NCBI GenBank assembly: GCA_040756745.1
Contig: JBFLYO010000011.1
Coordinates: 34,675 to 98,674, forward strand
Origin: JBFLYO01 sp040756745
Lineage (GTDB): Bacteria > Bacteroidota > Ignavibacteria > UBA10030 > UBA6906
Direction of reading: 5' to 3'
DNA length: 64,000 nucleotides
The position numbers and the translations under genes were made by a program. This document shows, piece after piece, positions 8,298-17,368 of this stretch; within the stretch, counting starts at the first letter, position 1, and the number at the start of each line of letters is the position of its first letter. The notes below the pieces were generated by a model that was not told the origin of the DNA, did not search any database, and saw only the letters and a list, made by a program, of their open reading frames with translations.

Positions 8298-10403
8298 GTG
8301 AGACTTCGCAGGATCATCTATCTCGGCGGCGCATTCTTCCTCGTCCTGGTGAAGTTCACCATGGACGTTATCGGGAAGAACGTCGAGCTCGACATCGGGG
8401 GGCTGAGCCTCGTCCGGGAGCTCACGGTGATCGCCGCCTTCGGGCTCCTGTACATGCTCGTGGATGCCGCCGCATCGCGGAGGGAGACCACTCCTGTGCG
8501 GCGGCTGGGGTTCATCCTGATCATCATGGGAGCCGCGATCGTTGCGGGCGCCGCTCTGTCGGCCTTCGGGGTTGCGGGGTTCGACATGAAGAACCTCATG
8601 CTCGTTCCGCTCGACTACCCCACAGTGTTCCTCGGTTCCCTGATCGCGCTGGCCTTCGGCCTCTTTTCGGTCTTCGTCTTCCGCATCCTCCGCGATCTCA
8701 TCCTCACCCAGCGCCGGCCGGCAGGGCGGAGAAACTATCTCATCTTCGCGGTCCTGCTCCTGGCGGCATCGGTATCTACCATCATGCTCCGCCCACTCGA
8801 CTCGGCCGTCGTCCCGGGGATCCTCTTCGGGTTCGCCATTGCCTTTGCGGTCGTCAACTCATTCCGTCTCCCCTGGATCATCTCTCTCACAAAACGGGAG
8901 AAGGTGTTCGTCCTGGTGTGCGCCTTCTTCCTGTTCGTCGGCTTCGCGATCATCGACGTGATGCTGGCAGGCAATTCGTTTGTAAACCGGGCGCTGCTGT
9001 ATTACTCCCACCCCCTCAGGGAGTTCGTCATGATCGTGGCGATCTTCGCCACGCTGTATGCAGGCACGGCGTTCATTACCACACTGTTCCACCTGCCGAC
9101 GGCGGAGGCATTCGATCGGAAGCGTTCGGAGGTTTCGTCGCTCCACACGCTGAGCAAGCTGGTGACGCAGGTGTTCGACTTCAACGAGCTTGTGGATACG
9201 GTTACATCGATGACCCTTCAGGTGGTGGAGGCCTCGCGATGCTGGCTGGAAATCATCCATCTTCCCGGAGAAGGAACCCCAGGGGGTTGGACGGCGTACC
9301 GGGTCCAGGTGGCGGGAATGAAGAATATCACACAGGAAGAGATCGACATGCTGGTCTCGCCCGAGGGGAACAGCATCCGCGACGCCGTGATCCGCGAACG
9401 CAAGCCCATTGTGGTGGACGACCTCGGACGCGATTCCCGCTTTCCCGATCTGAAACAGCACGCCGACCTCGCCGGCTCCCTCGTGGTGGTCCCGCTCGTC
9501 TCGCACACCGGACTCGGAGGGATCCTGTACGCAGCGAAAAAGGACACCTACGGCTTTGTGAAAGATGACGTCGACGTCATCTCGGCCTTTGCCGACCAGG
9601 CGACGGTTGCGATCGAAAACTCCCGGCTTATTCGGGAGTCGATCGAACGGGAGCGTCTTTTCCGCGAAATGCTCGTTGCGCAGGAGATGCAGAAGAAACT
9701 CCTCCCGCAGTTCCTGCCGTCCGTCCCCTCGCTCGAGATCGATGCCGTGTCAACGCCTGCCTTCGAAGTGGGGGGCGATTATTACGACTTCATGGACTTC
9801 GGGGACGGCCACCTGGGCGTCGTCGTCGGCGACGTGTCGGGCAAGGGGGTCTCAGCGGCATTCTACATGTCGGAAATGAAAGGGATCTTCCAAGCCCTGG
9901 GGCGCATGTACGCCTCTCCGAAGGATTTCCTCGCCAGGGCCAATGAGGCCCTGGCCGGCTCCATCGACAAGCACTCCTTTGTCAGCGTCCTCTATGCCGT
10001 CATCGACGTCCATTCCGGAATCCTCACGGTTGCCCGTGCCGGTCATTGCCCCCTCCTGCACATCAGCGGCGATCAGGCTGCGTACGTCCGGCCGAACGGT
10101 CTCGGCATGGGGCTGAGCAGGGGAGCGATGTTCGACGGCACCATCGACGAAGAGACCATACGCCTTGTGCCCGGAGACGTCTGTGTGCTCTACACCGACG
10201 GCGTGACCGAGGCCCGGATCGGGAATGAGGAGTTCGGCTACGAGCGTCTCATGACCACCGTGCGCTCGGTGCGACACAACGGTGCCACAGCCATCAAGGA
10301 CTACATTCTGGACACCGTCGGCACTTTTACTGAACACAGGGCCAACGACGATGATTTGACCATTGTTGTGATGAAATGGAAGGGACCCCCCAGGCGCGAC
10401 TAA
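8298..10403 (+). CDS. membrane GAF-SpoIIE (RsbU-type) phosphatase
   Basis: A 701-residue PPM-type serine phosphatase. The first ~270 residues hold about eight membrane helices, probably a sensor or anchor. A GAF domain follows (about 280-440, ending near FADQATVAIENSRLI), then a short coiled coil and the phosphatase domain (about 455-698). Metal-binding motifs are intact: GGDYYDF, VVGDVSGKG, LYTDGVTEA and NDDDLTIVV. The start is a GTG 21 bases after the MATE gene. With the STAS protein and the kinase downstream it should reset an anti-anti-sigma switch by dephosphorylating the STAS serine in response to an envelope or cytoplasmic signal. The sigma factor controlled is not in the window. Confidence 0.88.
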   Translation: MRLRRIIYLGGAFFLVLVKFTMDVIGKNVELDIGGLSLVRELTVIAAFGLLYMLVDAAASRRETTPVRRLGFILIIMGAAIVAGAALSAFGVAGFDMKNLMLVPLDYPTVFLGSLIALAFGLFSVFVFRILRDLILTQRRPAGRRNYLIFAVLLLAASVSTIMLRPLDSAVVPGILFGFAIAFAVVNSFRLPWIISLTKREKVFVLVCAFFLFVGFAIIDVMLAGNSFVNRALLYYSHPLREFVMIVAIFATLYAGTAFITTLFHLPTAEAFDRKRSEVSSLHTLSKLVTQVFDFNELVDTVTSMTLQVVEASRCWLEIIHLPGEGTPGGWTAYRVQVAGMKNITQEEIDMLVSPEGNSIRDAVIRERKPIVVDDLGRDSRFPDLKQHADLAGSLVVVPLVSHTGLGGILYAAKKDTYGFVKDDVDVISAFADQATVAIENSRLIRESIERERLFREMLVAQEMQKKLLPQFLPSVPSLEIDAVSTPAFEVGGDYYDFMDFGDGHLGVVVGDVSGKGVSAAFYMSEMKGIFQALGRMYASPKDFLARANEALAGSIDKHSFVSVLYAVIDVHSGILTVARAGHCPLLHISGDQAAYVRPNGLGMGLSRGAMFDGTIDEETIRLVPGDVCVLYTDGVTEARIGNEEFGYERLMTTVRSVRHNGATAIKDYILDTVGTFTEHRANDDDLTIVVMKWKGPPRRD

Positions 10404-10434
10404 CGCGCGCAATGCATCCGGAGGATCATGTGCC

Positions 10435-10791
10435 ATGAGTGATTTTAAGATCGCACACCGTGAACAGAATTCGGTCAACGTGCTGGAGCTCAAGGGCTAC
10501 CTCGACGCCCACACGGCCCCCAAGCTCGAAGAAGCGTTCCAGAACCTGCTGAAGAGCCAGCGCTACAGGATCGTGGTCAATTGCCGCGAGCTGTCGTACA
10601 TCAGCAGCGCGGGGCTCGGGGTGTTCATGGCATTCATCGAAGACGTGCGGAACAACAAGGGAGACATCAAGCTGACCAACATGTCTCCCAAGGTGTACAA
10701 CGTGTTCGACCTGCTGGGCTTTCCGCTCCTGTACGAGATTTTCAAGGACGAACAGGAAGCGATCACCCGTTTCTTTGAAAAGTCGCACTAG
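10435..10791 (+). CDS. STAS-domain anti-sigma factor antagonist
   Basis: A 118-residue single-domain protein of the SpoIIAA/RsbV family. The phosphorylation site region reads YISSAGLGV (around residue 58), in the expected loop before helix 2. A good ribosome site GGAGG lies about ten bases before the ATG. It is predicted to bind the kinase encoded next and release its partner when unphosphorylated; the flanking SpoIIE phosphatases would remove the phosphate. Confidence 0.92.
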   Translation: MSDFKIAHREQNSVNVLELKGYLDAHTAPKLEEAFQNLLKSQRYRIVVNCRELSYISSAGLGVFMAFIEDVRNNKGDIKLTNMSPKVYNVFDLLGFPLLYEIFKDEQEAITRFFEKSH

Positions 10792-10794
10792 CGA

Positions 10795-11214
10795 GTGAAG
10801 ACGGAGAGTATACAAATCGAGAGCAGGACCGAGCGCCTGATCGCGGTGCGCGACTTCGTGTCGGAGGCCGCGCGGGCCTTCGGGTTCGGCGATGAGGACG
10901 TGAGCAAGATCGCGCTCGCGGTGGACGAGGCATGCACGAACATCATCAAGCATGCGTACCGGTTCGATCCGACGAAAACCATCTCCATCAGCGTTGTGGA
11001 GGACGGCGGCGCGTTCCAGATTGCGATTCGCGATACGGGCCGGCAGTTCGATCCCGCACAGGTCCACCCGCCCGACATGAAAGAATATCTCTCGCACTAC
11101 CGGAAAGGGGGACTAGGCGTGTACCTGATGAAGTCGCTCATGGACAAGGTGGAATACGACATCATGCCCGGGAAAGCCAACGAAGTCCGATTGACGAAAT
11201 ACCTTCCCCGTTAA
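10795..11214 (+). CDS. anti-sigma factor serine kinase (RsbW/SpoIIAB-like)
   Basis: A 139-residue GHKL-type ATPase. The N box reads DEACTNIIKHAY, the G1 box IRDTGRQFDP and the G2 region GGLGVYLMKSLMD. The start is a GTG three bases after the stop of the antagonist gene, indicating tight co-expression. In this family the protein phosphorylates its STAS partner on serine and sequesters either a sigma factor or another target. No sigma gene is adjacent, so the output target must be elsewhere or be non-transcriptional. Confidence 0.9.
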   Translation: MKTESIQIESRTERLIAVRDFVSEAARAFGFGDEDVSKIALAVDEACTNIIKHAYRFDPTKTISISVVEDGGAFQIAIRDTGRQFDPAQVHPPDMKEYLSHYRKGGLGVYLMKSLMDKVEYDIMPGKANEVRLTKYLPR

Positions 11215-11229
11215 TCCCCGGCTCCTCCC

Positions 11230-12981
11230 ATGCCTCGATCCCGCAGGAGCACATCCGCCGGCGCACCGGCGGAATCCTACGAAAGTCATTTTGAACAGGC
11301 CGCGCTGTTTGAGTTCAGCAAGGTCATCAACTCCTCCCTCCAGCGTGAGTTCATCCTCAGCCACATCCTTCTGACCATCATGGGGAAAATCCTCTCCCCC
11401 CGCGGGATGGTCGTTCTGGCGAAAGGTGAGGCGGAGTTCGTGGTCGCGATGGTCAAGGGATTCCCGGTGTCGTTGCAAGGGACCGTCGTGGCGATCCCAT
11501 CGGTCCCGCAAACGCTGTTCGATATTGAGATGCTGGACGGTCGCACGTACCCGTGGGCAAAGACATTTCGCGACGCAGGAGTGAGCATCCTGCTCCCCCT
11601 GGTGATTGCGGACAAGACCATAGGCCTGCTCGGATTCGGCAAACGGTTTATGAAGCGCCGGCTGCGGAGGCAGGAGGTCACCTATCTCCGGTCCCTCGCC
11701 AACATTTCCGCCACCGCAATCGAGAAGGCGAATACCATCGCTGAGCTTCAGCTGGTGAACCGGAGGCTTGACAGGAAGATCCAGGAGTTGAATACGCTGT
11801 TCGACCTCGGGAAGGAATTCAGCGGTTTGCTCGACCCCGAAAAGCTCACGCGCTTGCTGGTGTTCTCCCTGCTCGGCCAGGTCGGCGTCAACCGCTATCT
11901 GGTCTGCCTGAAGGAAGGGGCGGACATGAAGGTGGTCGCCTCAAAGATTCCGGGGCAGCCTCCACAGGGCGAACTCCTGGCCCAGCTGGCAAAGATCAAG
12001 GCGCCGGTCCTCGTCTCCGATCTCGTGGTCAGGGGGACGACGGATTCCCGCGCCGCGCTGGAGGCCCTGCTTCTCCAGGTGGTTGTGCCCATCCAGCTTC
12101 AGGGAGAGACGCGTGGTCTCATCCTTCTGGGAGAAAAACTGAGCCGGGAACCGTTCGGCCCGGAAGACCTCGAGTTCCTCGCGTCGCTCGGCAATCTCGC
12201 GGTCATCTCTCTGGAGAACGCCCGGCTGTTCAAAGAGGCGATCGAAAAACAAAAGCTCGAAGACGAGCTGCTCCTGGCGCGGGAGATTCAGAAAGGTCTG
12301 TTGCCCAGCATCATCCCGCCGGTTCCCGGGTTCACGATCAGCGCCGCCAATATCTCTTCGAAGCAGGTAGGGGGAGACTATTATGACGTTCTTCCCCTGG
12401 ACGACGGCCGGCATATCATTGCCATCGGAGACGTCTCGGGAAAAGGTCCCCCTGCCGCCCTCCTCATGGCGAACCTCCAGGCCACCATCCGCGCGCTCGT
12501 TCCACTCCGCCTCGGTCTGGGAGAGCTGACGGGCAGGGTGAATGATCTGATGTGCGAGAATACCGGCGGCAACAAGTTTGTCACCTTCTTCTGGGGGGCC
12601 ATTGACCACGTTGCGCGCACACTGGCCTACGTGAACGCGGGGCACAACTATCCGTACGTTGTCCACGCCGACGGGGGTTTCGAGCGGCTCGACAGGGGAG
12701 GGATGATCCTGGGCATCATGAAGACCGAGACGCCCTACGAAGAAGCGGTGGTCGGTTTCCACCCGGGCGACACGCTGGTGTTGTTCACCGACGGCGTGAG
12801 CGAAGCGATGAGCGGGACGCAGGAGGAGTACGGGGAAGCGCGGCTGGAACGCGTTCTCCTGTCGTCGAGAGACAAGTCCGCACAGGAGGTCATGGAGGCG
12901 ATCTATCGCGACGTCCTTGCCCATACGCAGGGGGCGCCCCAGTCCGACGACATTACTATGATGGTGGTCCGGGCCGAGTAG
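11230..12981 (+). CDS. cytoplasmic double-GAF SpoIIE phosphatase
   Basis: A 583-residue PPM-type phosphatase without membrane segments. Two GAF-like domains (about residues 20-160 and 190-335) are joined by a helical linker, followed by the phosphatase domain (about 355-580) with GGDYYDV, AIGDVSGKG, LFTDGVSEA and SDDITMMV, so the metal site is complete. It follows the kinase gene by 15 bases. This gives the module two phosphatases, one membrane-bound and one soluble, probably feeding two different signals into the same STAS switch. Confidence 0.88.
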   Translation: MPRSRRSTSAGAPAESYESHFEQAALFEFSKVINSSLQREFILSHILLTIMGKILSPRGMVVLAKGEAEFVVAMVKGFPVSLQGTVVAIPSVPQTLFDIEMLDGRTYPWAKTFRDAGVSILLPLVIADKTIGLLGFGKRFMKRRLRRQEVTYLRSLANISATAIEKANTIAELQLVNRRLDRKIQELNTLFDLGKEFSGLLDPEKLTRLLVFSLLGQVGVNRYLVCLKEGADMKVVASKIPGQPPQGELLAQLAKIKAPVLVSDLVVRGTTDSRAALEALLLQVVVPIQLQGETRGLILLGEKLSREPFGPEDLEFLASLGNLAVISLENARLFKEAIEKQKLEDELLLAREIQKGLLPSIIPPVPGFTISAANISSKQVGGDYYDVLPLDDGRHIIAIGDVSGKGPPAALLMANLQATIRALVPLRLGLGELTGRVNDLMCENTGGNKFVTFFWGAIDHVARTLAYVNAGHNYPYVVHADGGFERLDRGGMILGIMKTETPYEEAVVGFHPGDTLVLFTDGVSEAMSGTQEEYGEARLERVLLSSRDKSAQEVMEAIYRDVLAHTQGAPQSDDITMMVVRAE

Positions 12982-13040
12982 GCGCCCATGCCCGCCTTGC
13001 ATTCCGCCGTTGATTTTTCTAAATTCTGTTATTGCATCTC

Positions 13041-13961
13041 ATGACCCCCCCACGCACACAACGCACGTTCACTCCTGCATCGCTCGCGCGACATTACGAC
13101 GGGTTCTTGAGGAGTCTCCGCCAGAAGCGCCCTGAGACGCGTGGCACCTACGGGAGGGCTCTCAGAGAATTCCTCCGGTGGTCGCCCCGGATACGGGGGC
13201 GCCCGTTGACACAGGAGGGTGTGGAGCGGTACAAGCGGCACTTGAGCGACGCCAAAGCGCTCTCTCCAGTGTCGGTCTCGACGTACCTGACCGCTCTCCG
13301 CCGCTTCTGTGAATACCTCGTGCGTGCGGGAGTGCTCGATGAAAATCCGGCACGCGCCGTCGGAGGAAACAGTAGACCACGCGTCCATTCCCGGGAGGCG
13401 CTCTCGGAGCCCGAGGTGGAGGCCCTTCTTGCCTCCGTCGATCGCGCGGACGAGCGGGGGAAACGGGACTACGCCTTCCTCCATCTGATGGTTTCGTGCG
13501 CATTGTCCGAGATCGAGATCGTCCGCGCCGATGTCGGTGACCTCCTGATCGATGGGGGAGACGCCCGGTTGCGCGTTCAGGGGAAAGGGAGGGTGCACAA
13601 AGATCAGGCCGTTACGATTGGCCCGGAGGTCCGCCGCACACTTCAGGAGTACCTCGCCGTCCGCGGCAGCGTACAGGACGATGAACCTCTGTTCACCAGC
13701 GCGGGGAATCGGACGCGCGGAAAGCGCATGACCACGCGCGGTGTCCGCGACCGCGTGAACATCTACCTGGAACAGTCCGGCCTCAAGCGCGGTATTGACC
13801 GCCGGGTGACTCCCTACTCGCTGCGGCACACTGCTGCCGCACTCATGGCCAGGGCCGGCGCGACGGCCGACGAGATCAAAGCGCGGCTGCGGCTCGGCAG
13901 CGTCGCGACCGCCATGCAATACCTCGCCCAGCACCATCAACAGCATCCGCCCCGTCAGTAA
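13041..13961 (+). CDS. tyrosine recombinase-like protein with degraded active site
   Basis: A 306-residue protein with the two domains of XerC/D-type recombinases: an N-terminal core-binding SAM-like domain (about 10-100) and a C-terminal catalytic fold (about 125-300). Aligned by eye with XerC, three of six catalytic positions differ: the first Arg (GLRxSEL) reads CALSEIE, the first His of HxLRH reads YSLRH, and the LGH histidine reads LRL. The Lys in QGKG, the second Arg and a Tyr in MQYL remain. It may therefore bind DNA without recombining it. I prefer the ATG at 13041; a TTG at 13032 sits six bases after a weak TTGCAT-N17-TAAATT promoter (12997-13025). No att sites are evident and leuS follows by four bases. 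Confidence 0.75.
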   Translation: MTPPRTQRTFTPASLARHYDGFLRSLRQKRPETRGTYGRALREFLRWSPRIRGRPLTQEGVERYKRHLSDAKALSPVSVSTYLTALRRFCEYLVRAGVLDENPARAVGGNSRPRVHSREALSEPEVEALLASVDRADERGKRDYAFLHLMVSCALSEIEIVRADVGDLLIDGGDARLRVQGKGRVHKDQAVTIGPEVRRTLQEYLAVRGSVQDDEPLFTSAGNRTRGKRMTTRGVRDRVNIYLEQSGLKRGIDRRVTPYSLRHTAAALMARAGATADEIKARLRLGSVATAMQYLAQHHQQHPPRQ

Positions 13962-13965
13962 CCCC

Positions 13966-16545
13966 ATGGCATATCCGTTCTCCACCATTGAACCGAAGTG
14001 GCAGAAGTACTGGGAAGCCCAGGCGACATTCCGCGCGGAGTCTGTCCCAGGGAAACCCAAGGCATATATCCTTGATATGTATCCGTATCCATCCGGCGCG
14101 GGACTGCATGTGGGGCACCCGGAGGGATACACTGCCACGGACATCGTTGCGCGTTACCGGAGAATGAAGGGGGACAGTGTCCTCCATCCGATCGGGTGGG
14201 ATGCGTTCGGCCTCCCTGCTGAACGATATGCAATGCAAACAAACATCCACCCGAGGATCACAACAGAGCAGAACATTGCAACCTTCCGCCGGCAAATCAA
14301 GATGCTGGGGCTGAGTTACGACTGGTCGCGCGAAGTGGAAACCACCGATCCAGCGTACTACAAATGGACGCAGTGGATTTTCCTCACCATTTACAATTCA
14401 TGGTATGACGCTCGACAGCGAAGCGCCCGGCCGATTGCCGACCTGATCAAAGAGTTCGAGATCTCGGGCTCCTCCGGATATCCCGGGAAACCGTCATTCA
14501 CCGGAGGCGAATGGCGGAGCATGTCGGCCAAAGAGCGACAAGATATTCTCGCGGGATACCGCCTCGCCTACATCGCCGAGGTACCGGTCAACTGGTGCGA
14601 AGCGCTCGGAACCGTCCTTGCCAATGAAGAGGTGGCGGAGTGGACGGAAAAGGGATACACGGTCGAACGACGCCCCATGAGACAGTGGATGATGCGCATT
14701 ACGGCATATGCCGATCGACTGCTTGAAGATTCCGCGGAGCTCGACTGGCCAGCATCCACGCTTGAGCAACAGCGAAACTGGATCGGGCGATCGGAAGGAG
14801 CCGATATCGCGTTCGAGGTAAAGGGCCAACGTGAACCGCTCCGTGTTTTCACCACTCGACCCGATACGCTCTTCGGCGCCACATATATGGTGCTCGCACC
14901 GGAACACCCGCTCGTACCGCTGATCACCAGACCCGACCACGCCTCTGCGGTCGCGACCTACGGGACCCTTGCGGCCCGGAAAAGCGAGTTCGAACGGGGG
15001 GTCGAAACCGAGAAGAGCGGAGTCCCAACGGGCGGCGTGGTAATTAACCCCGCCACGGGGCGGGAGATCCCCGTGTGGGTTGCAGACTATGTGTTGATGG
15101 GCTACGGGACGGGAGCCATCATGGCCGTTCCCGGTCACGATGAGCGAGATTTTGAATTCGCCAGGAAATATCATTTGCCGATCGTCGAGGTCGTGGAGGG
15201 GGCTAATATTGCACACGAGGCGTACACAGGTGATGGCCGGGCCATCAATTCGGCTAACAGCGAGGTGTCGCTCAACGGCCTCTCCACGGCAGAAGCAAAA
15301 CGACGGATCATCGGATGGCTCGAGAGCAAGGGGATCGGCAAGGGAGCGGTGCAGTTCAAGCTGCGTGACTGGCTCTTTTCCCGGCAACGGTACTGGGGTG
15401 AACCGATCCCGATCGTCCATTACGACGATGGCACCATGGAGCCGCTTCCGCTGAGTGACCTTCCGTTGCTTCTTCCCGACCTCAAGAAGTTCCAACCGAG
15501 CGGCACAACAGAGTCTCCGCTCGCCCTGGCGACGGATTGGGTCAACGTGGTCGATCCCAAAACGGGCCGGAAAGGGAGGCGTGAAACGAATACAATGCCC
15601 CAGTGGGCCGGGTCATGCTGGTACTATCTCCGCTACCTCGATCCCACGAATGACATAGAGTTTTGTTCCCGCGAACAGGAGCGGACATGGATGCCAGTCG
15701 ACCTCTATGTGGGCGGAGCGGAACACGCCGTGCTCCACCTGTTGTACGCGCGGTTCTGGCATAAAGTCTTGTTTGACCTTGGGTACGTCGGCACCAAGGA
15801 GCCCTTCCCAAAACTCCGCCACCAGGGGACGATTCTGGGTGAAGATTCGCGCAAAATGTCAAAATCGCGTGGAAATGTCGTAAACCCGGATGATGTAGTG
15901 AAGGAGTATGGCGCCGACGCAACGCGACTCTTTGAGATGTTTATGGGACCCCTGGAAGATATGAAACCCTGGAGTACCCGTGGCGTGGAGGGAGTATTCA
16001 GGTTCCTTAACCGTGTCTGGAGACTCTACCTGACCGAGGATGAGACACTTGATCCTGCAATTGAAGTGATGGGTGTAACCACTTATTTGGAGCGCCTTTA
16101 TCACTATACGGTGAAGAAGGTTGGAGATGATATTGAGGGGCTCAGGTTTAATACTGCAATCTCACAGATGATGATCTTTGTGAACGAGGTCATGAAGAGT
16201 GGATCCCGCCCCAGGCAACTCCTCGAACCGTTTGTGCTCCTGCTTGCTCCCTTTGCTCCGCACATCGCCGAGGAGTTGTGGGAAAAGCTGGGCCACGCGC
16301 GTACGCTGACGTATGAGCCATGGCCGTCGTTTGATCCCGCCAAGTTGGTGCAGTCTACAGTAGATGTCGTGCTTCAGGTGAACGGCAAGGTCAGGGGGAG
16401 GATCGAGGTTCCGGCGGATGCGACAGAACAGGAACTGGAACAACTTGCGATGTCGGACGAGGGGGTGAAGCGGCATATGGCGGGCAAGTCGCTGGTGAAA
16501 ACCGTCGTTGTCAGGAACCGGCTTGTGAATTTGGTGGTCCGATAA
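13966..16545 (+). CDS. leuS: leucyl-tRNA synthetase
   Basis: Class Ia aminoacyl-tRNA synthetase charging tRNA-Leu, 859 residues, a normal length. The HIGH-type motif is HVGH (residues 48-51, within PSGAGLHVGHPEGY) and the second signature is KMSKS at about residue 630. The CP1 editing domain contains the conserved threonine-rich stretch TTRPDTLFGATYMVLAPEHP. An insertion before the editing domain (about residues 145-205) with FTGGEWRSMSAKERQDIL resembles that of Bacteroidota enzymes, which supports the taxonomic reading. Coding continues directly into the glycosyltransferase gene four bases later. Confidence 0.97.
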   Translation: MAYPFSTIEPKWQKYWEAQATFRAESVPGKPKAYILDMYPYPSGAGLHVGHPEGYTATDIVARYRRMKGDSVLHPIGWDAFGLPAERYAMQTNIHPRITTEQNIATFRRQIKMLGLSYDWSREVETTDPAYYKWTQWIFLTIYNSWYDARQRSARPIADLIKEFEISGSSGYPGKPSFTGGEWRSMSAKERQDILAGYRLAYIAEVPVNWCEALGTVLANEEVAEWTEKGYTVERRPMRQWMMRITAYADRLLEDSAELDWPASTLEQQRNWIGRSEGADIAFEVKGQREPLRVFTTRPDTLFGATYMVLAPEHPLVPLITRPDHASAVATYGTLAARKSEFERGVETEKSGVPTGGVVINPATGREIPVWVADYVLMGYGTGAIMAVPGHDERDFEFARKYHLPIVEVVEGANIAHEAYTGDGRAINSANSEVSLNGLSTAEAKRRIIGWLESKGIGKGAVQFKLRDWLFSRQRYWGEPIPIVHYDDGTMEPLPLSDLPLLLPDLKKFQPSGTTESPLALATDWVNVVDPKTGRKGRRETNTMPQWAGSCWYYLRYLDPTNDIEFCSREQERTWMPVDLYVGGAEHAVLHLLYARFWHKVLFDLGYVGTKEPFPKLRHQGTILGEDSRKMSKSRGNVVNPDDVVKEYGADATRLFEMFMGPLEDMKPWSTRGVEGVFRFLNRVWRLYLTEDETLDPAIEVMGVTTYLERLYHYTVKKVGDDIEGLRFNTAISQMMIFVNEVMKSGSRPRQLLEPFVLLLAPFAPHIAEELWEKLGHARTLTYEPWPSFDPAKLVQSTVDVVLQVNGKVRGRIEVPADATEQELEQLAMSDEGVKRHMAGKSLVKTVVVRNRLVNLVVR

Positions 16546-16549
16546 CCCG

Positions 16550-17368
16550 ATGGCCACGCTCGCGGTTGTTACGATAACGCTGAACGAGGAACGACAGATC
16601 GAGCGCTGTCTCTCCAGCGTACGGTGGGCCGACGAGATCATTGTGGTGGATTCGCTCAGCACGGACCGGACAGTGGAGATCGCTCGTCGGTTCACGTCGA
16701 AGGTGTACCTCCGGGACTATCCGGGCTCGACGCGCCAAATGGAACAGGGGATAAGCTATGCGTCTTCTGATTGGATCCTTTTCCTTGACGCCGACGAAGA
16801 GGTGACGCCGGAACTGGCGGACGAAATTCGAGATGTCCTCAAGAGCGGCACGGCAATCACAGGATTCGAGATTCTCCGTCGGCCATGGGCATTCGGGAGA
16901 TGGATCGAACATGGGGGCTGGTTTCCCGACTGGCAATGCCGATTGATCCGGAAGGACTCATACACGGTCAATCATGCGGAGGTGCACGGAGGATTCTCGA
17001 CGACCGGTCCGCACGGGAGGCTCACGGGAATGGTCAATCACTTCACCTATCCCACGATCGCCGCGTATCTCTCCCGGATGAACGATTACACATCGCTGGA
17101 GGTGGCGAACCGCCTCGCGGCCAGACCCGATGCCGCAGCGCACTGGTACAACATGTTGCTCAGCCCTCTCTCACACTTCCTGCGGATGTACATCTCCCGG
17201 ACGGGGGTCCGTGACGGCATGCAGGGATTCATCCTGTCTGTGCTCGATGCGCTGTATTCATTTGCCCTGTATGCAAAGCTGTGGGAGTATCGCCGCGCCA
17301 GGCGGGAGGGGCGTGCCACGCCACCGATCACAAACGCTGAATTGAACGTCATGAAGCGGCCCGCATGA
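16550..17368 (+). CDS. family 2 glycosyltransferase (WaaE/KdtX-like)
   Basis: A 272-residue GT-A fold enzyme of the lipopolysaccharide-core type. The N-terminal VVTITLNEERQIERCLSSV and the nucleotide-sugar/metal motif LDADEE (near residue 84) are those of the WaaE-like subgroup, which adds sugars to the lipid A-core on the cytoplasmic face. The C-terminal hydrophobic helices (FILSVLDALYSFALYAKLWE) suggest membrane association. It overlaps the flippase gene by four bases (ATGA). A second, paralogous enzyme lies at 20419-21180 with the same domain order. Confidence 0.87.
   Translation: MATLAVVTITLNEERQIERCLSSVRWADEIIVVDSLSTDRTVEIARRFTSKVYLRDYPGSTRQMEQGISYASSDWILFLDADEEVTPELADEIRDVLKSGTAITGFEILRRPWAFGRWIEHGGWFPDWQCRLIRKDSYTVNHAEVHGGFSTTGPHGRLTGMVNHFTYPTIAAYLSRMNDYTSLEVANRLAARPDAAAHWYNMLLSPLSHFLRMYISRTGVRDGMQGFILSVLDALYSFALYAKLWEYRRARREGRATPPITNAELNVMKRPA

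Noticed and set aside
13041..13961. Integrase of a genomic island
   Set aside because: There is no att repeat, tRNA or cargo around it; it sits tightly before leuS and the active site is degraded.
13029..14144. 371-codon minus-strand ORF across the recombinase and the leuS start
   Set aside because: It is a shadow of two well supported plus-strand genes and has no family match.
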